A DNA stretch of 64,000 bases from Euborellia annulipes. Lineage: Eukaryota > Arthropoda > Insecta > Dermaptera > Anisolabididae. The notes beneath the pieces were generated by a model. It had not been told where the DNA came from and made no database searches. It saw nothing but the letters and a program-made list of their open reading frames with translations. Made by a program: the position numbers and the translations under genes. Positions within the stretch are counted from its first letter, which is position 1, and each line of letters opens with the position of its first letter. Positions 10,633-21,394 of the stretch are shown here, piece by piece. Location of the stretch: assembly GCA_023213315.1 (NCBI GenBank), contig JAKCPI010001950.1:16883-80882 (forward strand), read 5' to 3'.

Positions 10633-11219
10633 AGATGAAATCAAAAACAAGACTTGTTTTCGGCCCGAATTATTTAATTTTCCTTTGTCGACGTTTCGGG
10701 AACTAAACGTCATCTTCATTCATTAACTCTGATTGTGGCTTAGGATACACACAGAGAAATTTGTATATTACAAAATATACTAACATTCTAACTTAGGGAG
10801 CGTACAAGTATTACGTAACTCAATTTTTGAAGATTTTTGACCTCCCCCGCCCTCCCCCCATGTAATGCGCCGTAACATTTTTGTGGACCCGCCCCTCCTA
10901 GACGTTACGTAACCCTCAAGTGGCCATTTTTTTCTAAAAGTACCAGAAAATTGCTAAAATACCAGTTGTTCAACCCCCCCCTTGTAACGCATGGTAACGT
11001 TTTACGAGACCCCCCTCCCCCCAAATTGCGTTACGTAATACTTGTACGCTCCCTTACCTAATAACTGAAGGAGGGAGTGGTAATAATTTTTTAACACCTT
11101 TGTCCTGAAGATAAGTGACGTTTAGTGCCCGAAACGTCGACAAAAGAAAAAAATTAAATAATTCGTACCGAAAACAAGTTTTGTTTTTATTTCATGTTAC
11201 ATCTGCCTTCCTCCACATT
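10633..11219. mobile_element. Inverted-repeat insert with GAAACGTC motif and ~15-bp TSD
   Basis: Flanked by GTTATTATGAATATA (10618-10632) and GTTATAATGAATATA (11220-11234), a 15-bp direct repeat with one mismatch. Internal arms (left about 10645-10715, right about 11110-11195) are inverted copies, each holding the CGAAACGTCGAC word and a CTGAAGAT-like partner. A smaller MITE sits inside at 10796-11053. A long target duplication favours insertion by a retroelement mechanism. Confidence 0.72.
10796..11053. mobile_element. PIF/Harbinger-like MITE, TSD TTA
   Basis: Inverted termini start GGGAGCGTACAAGTATTACG and are flanked by TTA at 10793-10795 and 11054-11056. A 3-bp TTA duplication fits PIF/Harbinger. 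A second copy lies at 61763-62038. Confidence 0.85.
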
Positions 11220-11234
11220 GTTATAATGAATATA

Positions 11235-11884
11235 CAGGGTGTCCGGTAAAGAATGGATAACCTTGAAATGTCTTATAGTATAACTTATGGCCGTTCAGAA
11301 AAAAAATTGAAACAAAATATATCATAAGTAGGTATCTTATCTTAGGTACTAAGATATGATTTTTTTAAAAGAAAGGTCTAATTTTTTTACCTTGTTTTAC
11401 TTTTATGAACACTACGATCAGAAATGAATGGATTCCATCGGTTTGTTGTTATTTTATTATTATACACGAACTATGCTAATAGTATAGTATGACTAGCTAT
11501 TGCACTTTTTTATTAAAAAATTAGCAAATTAAAATAATTAAAATCAGTGTTAAAACGACCACCTGGCTATTTTATTGGAATTTGCTAATTTTTTAATAAA
11601 AAAGTGCAATAGCTAGTCATACTATTCACTGTTTATCTATTAGCATAGTTCGTGTATAATAATAAAATAACAACAAACCGATGGAATCCATTCATTTCTG
11701 ATCGTAGTGTTCATAAAAGTAAAACAAGGTAAAAAAATTAGACCTTTCTTTTAAAAAAATCATATCTTAGTACCTAAGATAAGATACCTACTTATGATAT
11801 ATTTTGTTTCAATTTTTTTTCTGAACGGCCATAAGTTATACTATAAGACATTTCAAGGTTATCCATTCTTTACTGGACACCCTG
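11235..11884. mobile_element. Long-TIR MITE, mariner-like, TA target
   Basis: Begins CAGGGTGTCCGGTAAAG and ends with the inverse (CTTTACTGGACACCCTG), flanked by TA (or TATA) on both sides. The arms are about 300 bp each and nearly identical, separated by a spacer of about 50 bp near 11535-11580. No ORF. Confidence 0.88.
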
Positions 11885-11959
11885 TATAACAAAGCTGTGA
11901 GTGTTATTTATTGGCGAGGCCAAAGTTATTATTAATATATATATATACCGGTTATATAT

Positions 11960-12600
11960 ATATATATATATATGCGAAGATAAGTTTTCTCGGGTTGAGT
12001 CGCGTGTGATGTGGAGATTTACTCGACGTTTCGGCTCTCCTTTTTGGAGCCATTTTCAAGAGTATGGAATTAGGTGGGAATTGTTGGGGTGGATTGTTTA
12101 CGGGGTCGCAGTCTTGCTGGTCCCCAGGTCAATTTGGATGCCTCAGAGGCTTGGTTTGGTCTCTGAGAGCAGGAGGAAGGTTGAGTGTGTGTAATTGCGT
12201 TTGTGTTCGGTTTGGGTTGACTACGGGGCCTCAGTCTGCCTCCCCAAGTCGATGTGTTATTGGTTTGGTTAGTGGATGTGTTAGGAGATTGGGTTTGTTT
12301 CTGAGATTTGGATTGGGGTGTGTATGTGTGATCGTGTCTGTGTTTGATTTAGGTTGACTTTGGGGCCTCAATCTGCCTACTCCCCAGTCGATGTATTGCC
12401 GGATGTTTCCGAGGCTTGTGTTTGTCTTTGAGATGTGTTGGGTTGTGTGGTGGCGGTTTGCGTGTTGATGGTCGAAGTGATTTGTGTTTTGGTTTGTCTT
12501 ACTGGCTTAAATGGCTCCAAAAGGAGAGCCGAAACGTCGAGTAAATCTCAACATCACACGCGACTCAACCCGAGAAAACTTATCTTCGCATACATCCAGT
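11960..12600. repeat. Inverted-repeat insert with GAAACGTC motif
   Basis: Arms of about 85 bp at 11972-12060 and 12508-12597 are inverted copies (AGATAAGTTTTCTCGGGTTG ...). Each carries ATGGCTCC - loop - GGAGAGCC - GAAACGTC (minus strand in the left arm, plus in the right). The interior (12061-12505) is G/T-rich with three diverged repeats of a GGGGCCTCA(A/G)TCTGCC phrase. Both outer edges are TA microsatellite, so a target duplication cannot be judged. ORFs inside look incidental. Confidence 0.7.
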
Positions 12601-12637
12601 CGCGGAAACCTTCCAGAATATATATATATATATATTA

Positions 12638-12731
12638 TATATTTGGTATCCAAATGGATTAAATAAAATCATCGGACTGTCTGGGGTCTGAACCCTCCAC
12701 TCTTGGTAACGACTACGCCAAGCCCGAGGGC
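12638..12731 (-). mobile_element. SINE family A, head half
   Basis: Contains GGTATCCAAATGG, AAATCATCGGACTGTCTGG, a degraded B-box region and CTACGCCAAGCCCGAGGGC. It probably belonged to a copy interrupted by the insert at 11960-12600. Confidence 0.7.
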
Positions 12732-13079
12732 TAAAAAATAATTGATTTTTGAATTTTGGGGCGAATTTTCAGAAAATCAAGAGAAAGTATTAGTATTTTT
12801 ATGTCGACTAGGTAAGAGAAAGTAAAAATAATTTTTATTCCATGTTTTTGAGTGTTAGCACCACTTTTGAAAGTCTCTCTCTCTGAGAGATCCCATCTCT
12901 ATCTCTAATTAACGTTCTTGTGAATTAATTAATTAATTAATTAATATGGAATCTAATTTAACTGTTTGCTTGCGAAATTGCATCACTAAATTCATATTCC
13001 ACTCGCTTACAAGGGACCTAGAACTAGGCGTTCAATTATACTCAACTAAAATATCTACATTTAGCAAGTTTATTTTTCA
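12732..13079. other. No gene seen
   Basis: AT-rich sequence with an AATT microsatellite at about 12925-12945. Nothing coding recognised. Confidence 0.5.
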
Positions 13080-13482
13080 ATAGTGAGGTTTAGGCCTTTT
13101 CAGTACACAAATAAAAAATACAATTTTTTTAAAAAATCATATTTATTTTAAAGGTTAACAAACCAATGTAGGTTTCGACAGCTTCCAGCTTGTCTTCCTC
13201 AGTGTCGGGTTTGTACCTGGAAGGGTTTACATTTTAGCGTTTAATAATTTTAAATTATTTATATAAATTTTACATTATATATTATATACCTTTTTATAGG
13301 TGATTTTTACAGAAATCCTCTCCAGGAACAAACCTTCTTTTTCATTTAATGCCCAACACTTTTCTATCAACATACATCAGTCAACCTTTATCAGTTAACC
13401 TTTAAAATAAATATGATTTTTTAAAAAAATTGTATTTTTTATTTGTGTACTGAAAAGGCCTAAACCTCACTATTGAATAATA
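13080..13482. repeat. Inverted-repeat insert with CTGAGGAA-GAAACC motif
   Basis: Arms (CAATAGTGAGGTTTAGGCC and its inverse CCTAAACCTCACTATTG) flank a centre that carries, on the minus strand at 13202-13171, CTGAGGAA - GACA..TGTC hairpin - GAAACC. This is the same architecture as the other GAAACGTC inserts. No target duplication is visible outside the arms. Confidence 0.7.
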
Positions 13483-13529
13483 TCTGCAGTACTCGGTGAG
13501 TCTACGTTTTGAAGTTTATTTTTTATTAT

Positions 13530-15488
13530 TATTTGAAAATGCTATCGGGATCCCCGTTTATTTACCCGAGGTGCTCCGTGCACGAAGACACACACCTCAA
13601 ACCCAACCGGCATCTCGTGAGGTTGCATTATTTCCTATCTCTAACTCCTCCTCCTTCGTTCGGTTCTAGCTAGTGAACTAATCCTTATTTCTGGTTCCTT
13701 CTATGCTACGGAGTAGGGCTGGACGGTAAACCGGTTTACCGGTAAAAACCGGTAAAAATTTTTTTACCGAAAACGCGGTAACGAACCTCTAATTCGAAAA
13801 AAAACCGGTTTTTTTCCGAAAGTCGGTAAAAACCTATTTTTTCGGGCGGTAAAAAATTTTGGTTCGGCGAGAAAAAAAAAATGTTTCGGCAAAAAAATTG
13901 GCTCTCTAAAAAAAAGGTAAAATATTTTTCCGGACGGGGAAAAATTTTGGTTCCACGGTGGAAAAAAAGGAAAAATTTTGGTTCCGCGGGAAAAAAAATG
14001 TTCCGCGGCGGCAAACTTTGGTTCCGCGGGCGGTAAAAAATTTTTACCGACTTTCGAGAAAAACAGGTTTTTTTCATTATCGAGGTCGGTAATGAAAATC
14101 CATTACCGTCCAGCCCTACTACGGAGGATGTCCTAGTTTGAGAAGGGACTCTCTCAGTGCCGGCGTGTAGCCTACTCCTTTCGAATAATGCACCTCTTCG
14201 ATTACCGAAGGTAAGAGAAAGTTGTGTGCTGGGAAAAAAGGAGCTTTTTAGCCCAGTCCACCACCACCCACAAATGCTGATAGCAATTAGTTGTATCAAC
14301 ATTGTTTTCAACGAATTATTAATAGAGAAAAAAAAAATGAATTTTTTTTTTTGTTTAATGCCAACACATGTTTACTTTAGTTGTTTTAATAAAATGCTGA
14401 CAATACCACGAACGGGGATAGCAGCAGGTAAATAATGCAAATTAAAATTTCGTTAATTAAATAATGGTCATTTTATTTTTTATTTTTTTTCTAAAATCGA
14501 TGGCTTTATGAGTACTCACTCCGCTTTACGCCCCCCCCCCCCCCCAAACTCATGGTACTAAAAAAAAAGATAAATATTGTAAAACGCGTAACTACAAGAA
14601 GCATGTATATGAAATCTTTTTGTACGAGCAAACTAGAGCAGTGGCGTAACCTATACCCTCGCAAACCCCCCGTTGCGGGGATCCCATCTCGTCTCTATCT
14701 CTAATTATCGTTCTTGTGAATTAATTAACTGCCAGTAGAGGACGTTATCTAGAGTCCAGGTAAAATAACCAAATGGGGACGGTCAAAAAATCTAGAATTC
14801 TCCCATTGGAAAGCATTGGGCTCTGACTCTCACTCCATATGGAATATCAAGGCCAATTAATCTCTATTTACTTAAAATAATAGCTGAGTGTCCGAGTGTC
14901 TGTCTGTCCGTCTGTCACACTCTGATTGACCAACTTCCCGAAATTTTGTAGTCATATAGAGGACGTCATAGAGAGCCCAGGAAAAATACTCAAAAGAGGA
15001 AGAGTAAAAATTCCATAAAATGAATTTGACCATTGGGAAGCATTGAGTTTTGTCTTGGCTTATGAAATATTAAAATAATTAAATATAGATGCTTGGAATG
15101 GAGTCAGCCAAGGAAAAATATTTTTTTCCTTAGAGGGGGCTCGCTGGTGTCTCCTACGAGGAGAGGGAGTGGCTGTGACATCCCGTCCTGTGGAAGGGAC
15201 GTAAAGAAGGTTCCCTCTCAGTGATGCATTCCTCGAAAGGAGTCGGTGCTGAGGGAGTCCCTCCTCAACTAGGATATCCTCCATAGCATAGAAGAGGTTG
15301 GAAATTAGGATTAGTTCACTAGCTAGAAACGAACGCAGGAGGAGTTAGAGATAGGAAATGATGTAACTCCACTGGGTGCCGGTAGATGGCTACGGCCAGA
15401 GGCCGGTTGGGTTTAAGGTGTGTGTCTTCGTGCACTTAAGCCCCTCGGGTAAATAAACGGCGATCCCGATAGCAATTTCAAATAAAAT
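13530..15488. repeat. Inverted-repeat element, arms 13530-14200 and 15215-15488
   Basis: The left arm (TTTGAAAATGCTATCGGGAT ... CTCCTTTCGAATAATGCAC) recurs inverted on the right (GCATTCCTCGAAAGGAG ... TCCCGATAGCAATTTC). The left arm was split by the hAT-like MITE at 13714-14118. The spacer includes a fragment of the R1 hairpin (GATTACCGAAGGTAAGAG at 14199-14216), a poly(C) run at about 14530 and a copy of the GTCTGTCCGTCTGTCAC repeat. No coding evidence. Confidence 0.75.
13714..14118. mobile_element. hAT-like MITE, TSD CTACGGAG
   Basis: Perfect 8-bp duplication CTACGGAG at 13706-13713 and 14119-14126. Termini TAGGGCTGGACGGTAA and TTACCGTCCAGCCCTA are exact inverses. The interior is made of short repeats of AAAATTTTGGTTCCGCGG- and GGTAAAATATTTTTCCGG-type words. 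A longer relative is at 38202-38800. Confidence 0.92.
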
Positions 15489-15554
15489 AATAAATTAATT
15501 TTTTCCTTACAGAGATCAAGTATAGGACTCTGGATTTGTCTATTCTTAGACACT

Positions 15555-15668
15555 CGGAGCGGCCCACGCTTTTATTTTAAGTCATAAATATCCAACAAAT
15601 TTAAAAATGAAATTATTTCTCTCTTTTTAGTTCGATTTAAATAAAAGCAAATTTATTTTGACCTTTTT
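15555..15668 (+). repeat. Solo arm of the palindrome at 47.7-47.9 kb
   Basis: GGCCCACGCTTTTATTTTAA, then GTCATAAATAT and later TTAGTTCGATTTAAATAAAA, matches the right arm of the near-perfect palindrome at 47655-47935, here without its partner arm. Confidence 0.65.
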
Positions 15669-16015
15669 TTTTAAATATTGAGATTTCTTATTCTCTTTGA
15701 GCTTTTATTCTTTCTAATTCGCTATCGATTAGGAATCATTAATTGCATGGTGGGGGAATTGAATTTATATTCAAACAATTCAGAGTTCTGTTCAAATAAA
15801 CAAATCAATGAGCCGTTTCTATTTCTAATTCAAATCAAATTGATATTAAATGATCATGATCATAAATTATTCTCGCAATTTATTACCACAACAACAAACT
15901 ATAATATATGGGGAAATTATTTAGAAAAAATTTTGCCAGTGGCGGATTTCCGCTTGACTAAAGTCACATTTCGTTATTATAATCATAAAATTGACGAAGT
16001 ATATCAAATTACAGT
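15669..16015. other. No convincing gene
   Basis: A 122-codon ORF spans 15678-16046, but it is AT-driven, has no recognisable domain and runs into the hAT-like MITE at 16024. I do not call it a gene. Confidence 0.55.
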
Positions 16016-16023
16016 ATGTAAAT

Positions 16024-16573
16024 CAGGGGTGGGCAAATACTTTTAAGCGCGGGCCAAAATGAAATTTTCAAAATGTCTCCCGGGCCGCAGGACTATACCG
16101 CGTACGCTTTCCACACCCGAATGTTTTGGGTGGAGTTTTTCCCTGCCCAAGAAGTTTTTTTAGGCAAAAACACTCTAAGTATCATTTTAAAGCATTTGGA
16201 CAAAGAAATTTGACAGTTAATAATAGATAATAGTAATAATAAATTGTCTTACTTGGGTGTACATGCGAACAATTTTTGCCCAGTAAAATATGTCACGTAA
16301 TTTTTAAAGAAATATGATCCATTATATTAAATTAATGGTCATTAAATAAATCAGTTAATGAAAGATTATAATCGAACAGACCTAGTATGTTGCGTACATA
16401 AAAGTAGCGATATGGTTACGGCTCTTCGAAATTATAATACTCTATTATTTATATATTTGATTATTTATACTGTTGATTTCAACAAAATCGCATAAAAGGG
16501 ATTTTTCAACGGGCCGGATAAAGTAAGCAAAAGGGCCGGATCCGGCCCGCGGGCCGGCTTTTGCCCACCCCTG
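16024..16573. mobile_element. hAT-like MITE, TSD ATGTAAAT
   Basis: Perfect 8-bp duplication ATGTAAAT at 16016-16023 and 16574-16581. Termini CAGGGGTGGGCAAA and TTTGCCCACCCCTG are inverses, and the subterminal GGGCCGG-rich sequence is typical of hAT/Charlie-type MITEs. No transposase ORF. Confidence 0.92.
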
Positions 16574-16799
16574 ATGTAAATGATAAAGATAAAAAAAAAA
16601 AACTTCTATTTTTATCAATTAACTTTCGTAAAATACGTTAAAAATAAAAACAAAAGTTTTTCACCAAGGATTTTAAAGATATTTTAACAAGAAAAACGCA
16701 AAAATTTCAGTCCACCATGAGTAAGTCACGGGACTCAGACCAGTGTGGCAACATTGCATAAAATAAAACATGTTTCACGCTTTCACTTACATTTTGTTT

Positions 16800-17266
16800 C
16801 AAATTTCCCCATTCACACACACATGCACACAATATTTTAGGGAACTTAAGACTTTTTAAGTTATTAGAGTTGGGAAGAATAAAACCAGCGTTTTCGAACA
16901 CCTTTACACTTTTATTCAGGCAGACGTTTCGGTAACCATAACGGTTGCCATCTTCAGTGCCAATGAAAGTTTTTCAAGGTGTCCCTGTCATACATGATAC
17001 TCTTATATAGTATAGGAAGCATCAGCCTGGAGCGCTCGGCTTTATTCTTCCCAACTCTAATCTCACATACCCAGCATACAACTTAATTTACTTTTTAAGT
17101 TATTATGAATATATTAATATATATTGGGTTCCAGCCATTCTTATTTAAGCCATTTGGATACCAAATGGCTTAAATAAAATCATCAGACTGACTGGGATCC
17201 AAACCCCCGACCTTTGGAATACAAGGCAGGCGCGCTAACAACTACGCCAATCCCGAGGGCGAAGAT
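16800..17266 (-). mobile_element. SINE family A, interrupted by an inverted-repeat insert
   Basis: The tail (CCCCATTCACACACACATGC ... AACTTAAGAC) ends at 16866. The body and head resume at 17106 (ATGAATATATTAATATATAT ... CATTTGGATACC ... ACTACGCCAATCCCGAGGGC). The gap is exactly the insert at 16867-17089 plus one target-duplication copy. Confidence 0.85.
16867..17089. mobile_element. Hammerhead-like-motif insert with perfect 16-bp TSD
   Basis: Flanked by ACTTTTTAAGTTATTA at 16851-16866 and again at 17090-17105, a perfect 16-bp duplication inside a SINE. The insert opens GAGTTGGGAAGAATAAA, and the inverse TTTATTCTTCCCAACTC appears at 17041-17057. On the minus strand at 16957-16923 it carries CTGAAGAT, hairpin GGCAACC..GGTTACC, GAAACGTC. 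It is 223 bp with no ORF. The long duplication indicates retro-type insertion. Confidence 0.88.
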
Positions 17267-17944
17267 ATTTTTCTCGCCTATTGTGTCTAAACTAAATTAC
17301 ATACTCATTGTAATATTATAAATAAAATACAACAGCAAGATCAACATAAACAGCTGTTAAATGCGATGTTGCCAGATCTATATCATATGAAAAAATACTT
17401 AAGTCAAAAGTCATTTATTTATTATTTTTGGTTATTAAATTATTAACTTAATCCAATGATAGGTTACGACTAAATTATAATTTTTAATTTAAAATTTAGA
17501 TTCTTTTATGACTTACGGTCTGAACTATTTTAAATGAATTTAAATTTATATGGATGGGGCAGGGAATTAATCAAAGAATAATAAAAAGAGGTCGCTGCTT
17601 AGGTTATTTGTAAAATTGTGAATGGAAAGAGCGTTCGTTGTAAACGATTGATATCTGCTTGCGAGAGACGAACGATTTCCATTCAGTTTCACTTTAGAGC
17701 TTCTTCTATTTCTTTTTTTTTTTTTCTCCCTCTCCCTGAAGACATTGCTTTAGGCCCTGAGGCTCCCTTCAATGACATACATTCCTACTCACCAACTTGT
17801 CAAAAAGGGTGTTGGAAAAAAAAAAAAAAGTGAGTGAATTTGCTTCCGTTTCAAGGGAAGGGGAAGAAGGGGAGGGGGGGGGCTAGGTAGTAATTTTTGT
17901 TTCCGAAAAGGGTTTTCGAAACGGTAGTGTTTAAAAGATATATA
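17267..17944. other. No gene seen
   Basis: AT-rich sequence with a T run at about 17716 and G-rich patches near 17860-17882. No coding or repeat family recognised. Confidence 0.5.
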
Positions 17945-17952
17945 GTATAGGC

Positions 17953-18365
17953 CAGGGATGAGCAACCCGCGGCCCGTTAAACATGTTTATGCGGGCCGCC
18001 AAGCATTTCTAAAAATTGAAAATAAATATTTTTTTATTTTAAAATTTTTTCTCATTAAAAATTTCAAGTAAATTCGTTTGTTTGTTTTTATTTTGCATTA
18101 AAATTTGTATATGAAATCTTTATTTTTCTTTAAATTTTATATTTTATTTAGGAACCGACCGAACGGTTTCGGCAAGTTTCGGCCAAAAATCCTGGTTTCG
18201 GTCTTGAGAAAAGGTAAAATGATTTCCACGGGAGGGAAAAAAATTTCCCCCTCAGGGCGGAAAAAAGGGAAAATGTTCCGCGCGTAAGTGTTACTTTATG
18301 TGAGGCCCGCCAAGAAATTTTAAAATTTAAATTTGCCCGTTGATTAAAAAGGTTGCTCACCCCTG
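17953..18365. mobile_element. hAT-like MITE, TSD GTATAGGC
   Basis: Perfect 8-bp duplication GTATAGGC at 17945-17952 and 18366-18373. Termini CAGGGATGAGCAACC and GGTTGCTCACCCCTG. The interior (18145-18290) contains TAGGAACCGACCGAA and GTTTCGG-rich sequence related to 54478-54610, then GGAGGGAAAAAAATTTCCCC-type words shared with other hAT-like MITEs here. It may be a nested insertion. Confidence 0.92.
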
Positions 18366-18569
18366 GTATAGGCTATATATATGTATATACAAGTGATAAT
18401 GCCCGCCTTCGGTGGACCCCTGGTCCCCTTGCAAGTTGCAAAATTTTAAAGTTTCAAATTTCCCTCTCCCGTGCCATTTCCTGGTACTCTAGCCAATAAG
18501 CGAGAGAATAGGCACATACACACAAGAACAGGAAGTCAGCCGCTAGCGCTTTACGTATATTATAGTATG

Positions 18570-19075
18570 ATAATGAGTAAGTTTTGGATTCATCTAAAAA
18601 ATTTGGGATTTTAATGGAAATACACGTTTTGAGGTCCCCTGAATCCCGCAAAATGGTCTGCCCGTCTGTGAACAAATAATCTCAAGAACGAGGAGGTTGG
18701 AATTTTATATTTAAGTTAGGCACCCCCTGAGACATGACACGAAGCTTTTAATCAAAATCGGCCAAAGAGTATTAATACTTTACTACTTTTTCACTCTTTT
18801 TTGATTTTCTCAAAATTCGCTCCAACGATTTTGATTAAAATTCATAAATGATTTTTTTAGATGTTCTTTAAAATGTATATTCTCATTTTACCAGTGAAAT
18901 CTTGTGAAGATCACTTTACTCTTGTACTTCATAGGAAAGTTAAGATAAATATTTTCCCATACTTATTATATCGGCGGAAACTAAATATATGTCGACACGA
19001 AAAATCTGGTGTGACAAGCGTAGAGCACAACAGGATGTAAGTTATGTGCTGTGAGAACAGTCACACCACTCTTTA
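18570..19075 (+). mobile_element. R1 element, diverged copy
   Basis: Modules in R1 order: TTTTGGATTCAT, ACACGTTTTGAGGTCCCCTG, TTATATTTAAGTTAGGCACC, CCAAAGAGTATTAATAC, TTTAGATGTTCTTTAAAATG, TATGTCGACACGAAAAATC, then the terminal hairpin (CTGGTGTGAC ... GTCACACCA) to about 19073. The TG microsatellite module is short. Confidence 0.8.
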
Positions 19076-19880
19076 AGTCTTTGCGCCATTACACTCTGCA
19101 TATGCGGAGAAATCTACGTCAAAGAAATTATTAATTTTTAAATAAAAAAAAAAAAAAAAGAGGCTTATGAGTTTAATCTCGATATGGAATATGCAGAGAA
19201 AGAGAGTGGAGCTAATTCTCAACATGTGTTGGAAAAGAGAAAGTTTACACACACACACACACACACGCATACTTTTTAAGTTTTTATAGTATTTAGCCTG
19301 ACACTTGCTTTTAAAGGTTTAAAATCCTCTCTCTCTCTCTCTCTCTCTGGCCTGTCAACTGCTGATGTTTTTCTGACACTTGCTAGGAAATTTCGTGGAT
19401 TTTAGAACATACATTAGGCTTAAATAGAGATAAAGATTTAATCCGCTCTCTCTGCTTTACTAATTTCTGATGAACTCTGCCGTGACCAGAGAAGAACCGA
19501 CTCTCTATTGCCAAGCGGAGAAATTAAATTTGGTGGAAGATTTTTGCAAAAAAAAATTAAATACTAGATGGCGGCTTTAAGGGGGTAAAAATAAAATAAA
19601 TATATAAATTTATTAACGACCCGCTAAGAGGCGCCAGTCCTCGGTGGCTAGATCCAAACAAACACAATACAAATTTATATACAATATCAAAAAATAATTG
19701 TGTGGTTTAATGAAATCACGATACAAGTGAAACTTTTTCGGATCATGGGCCTTTAACTGAAATTTTTTTCAATTTAAGCTATTAAAATCGGGTTTTAATC
19801 TTAACTTATAATAATTTAGTGGCGGTTGGGTTGCCTTCAGCTATGCCCTAGCGAACGGGACTAAGAGTGGTCCAGATAAA
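19076..19880. other. Non-coding with microsatellites
   Basis: CA repeat at about 19245-19267 and CT repeat at 19329-19348. The remainder is unassigned. No coding evidence. Confidence 0.5.
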
Positions 19881-19896
19881 TGTATTAATATTTTAA

Positions 19897-20075
19897 CCAA
19901 TGAAGTACGTGGCTGTTGATTTATACACAAGGAAGGAAGCAGGTGCAGCCAAAATTAAAGCCTCCGATTTTGTTACAATTAACTGGTGATGAGGAAATAA
20001 AGTTTTCTCGAAACGTCTCATTAATTGTAACAAAATCGGAGGCTTTAATTTTGGGTGCACCTGCTTCCTTCCTTG
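19897..20075. mobile_element. Hammerhead-like-motif insert with 16-bp TSD
   Basis: TGTATTAATATTTTAA occurs at 19881-19896 and 20076-20091. Inside, arms starting ACAAGGAAGGAAGCAGGTGC and their inverse flank a centre at 19983-20016 reading CTGGTGAT, GAGGAAA..TTTTCTC hairpin, GAAACGTC. It is 179 bp with no ORF. The AT-rich duplication is less distinctive than the one at 16.9 kb. Confidence 0.8.
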
Positions 20076-20091
20076 TGTATTAATATTTTAA

Positions 20092-20552
20092 TTAATTTTA
20101 AAAAAATATTTAAAAAAATGGAAAATAAGTTTTAGGAGAGGGGCGCTAGCACTTTGAGGTTTGAAATACCATTTTTTTAATTATTTACACCCTAGAGAAC
20201 AGTCATTTTAAATTTTATTAAAATCGAGTGAGTGATAAGGGGGTTCCCTACCCCTAATTTGATATAATCCACCCCTGGAATATTTTCTACCAATTAAAAA
20301 AAAATTCCATGAAAATCGGGCCAGTAGTTTCAGAGCTATGCGAAGTGTGAGTCGCTGGTGACGTCACGGCTTGTAACGCGACATGCTGATAGATGGGCGA
20401 AAAAATTTGAGTCGATATAATAAAAGTTTCACTTAAAAAAAAAAAAAAAATAGAAATGTATGCCCATTAACAAACAACACGTTCATACATTCTATTAAAA
20501 CGAATAGTAAATAATAGACAATTGAAAGCGGATTGTACAGTGAGGGACAATA
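20092..20552. other. Unassigned repeat-like sequence
   Basis: Contains AAAATCGGGCCAGTAGTTTC, a phrase type common in dispersed insect repeats, and CAGTGAGGGACAATATT near 20539, reminiscent of a mariner-type end. No gene recognised. Confidence 0.4.
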
Positions 20553-21108
20553 TTAAGGGGGTTCAGGAGCGACGTCTAAACGTACTTTAAAAAAACTAGA
20601 CTATTATAAGGAATTTTTCAATGCGGTTTTTTTTTTTAATGAATTAATTTCATAAGAGATTATTGGGACATCGAGCTATAATTTTTTTAATGACTTATTA
20701 AAAAATTATCGTAATTAATTTTTTTGTTATCAAGCAAATACAAAAAAACAATCTGTCCCAATAATCTTTAATTTTTTTTAAATTTAAAAATGAATTTATT
20801 GTTATTATTAATCACATATAAATAAAAGAAATTTTTAAAATAAGCTTAGATGATTTATTTAAAATTCAACTGTCAAATTAGTTCAGCATTCTCGCAATAG
20901 ATGGCAGGCTAGTCTAACAGCCGATCACCTAATAGCCTATATTTATATATTTTTATGCTTTTATAAAAGATACATAATATATAATAACATTTATTGTTAA
21001 AAGATCAATGAAAATCAACCAAATGCATTAAATATTATTAGCTACCATTCTGACATCTCTTGGCAAATTTTTGAATTACTTGATTTTTTGGGCATACTTA
21101 GTTAGTAT
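20553..21108 (-). repeat. Interspersed repeat family D, full copy
   Basis: Reverse-complement match to 30888-31441 over its whole length, including the CGACGTCTAAACGTAC end and the module around ATTATTGGGACATCGAGC. Non-coding. Confidence 0.8.
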
Positions 21109-21394
21109 TTTAACTCCCTTTTATTAACGATCTCCAAGTGTAAACATAAAATATTTCTTTTAATAACAAATTAAGATCCTTGTACGGTATATCATTAACA
21201 TGTCTACCGAGGGTATCGTAATTTCAGGAAATACATTTTTCAGCACCACCGTACCTTTTTTTTCAACCACTTTGTATGAATTTATCCCCCCTCCTCCCTC
21301 CTCTCTCTTTCTTTTCTCATTTATTCATGATTCACTTAAAATGTAAATTTCTCTGGTTTTCCCAATCATCGAATTTAAACGAGAACCTCTCTCT

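Noticed and set aside
15678..16046. 122-codon ORF as a protein gene
   Set aside because: AT-driven codon content, no domain, and its end lies inside a hAT-like MITE with a perfect target duplication.
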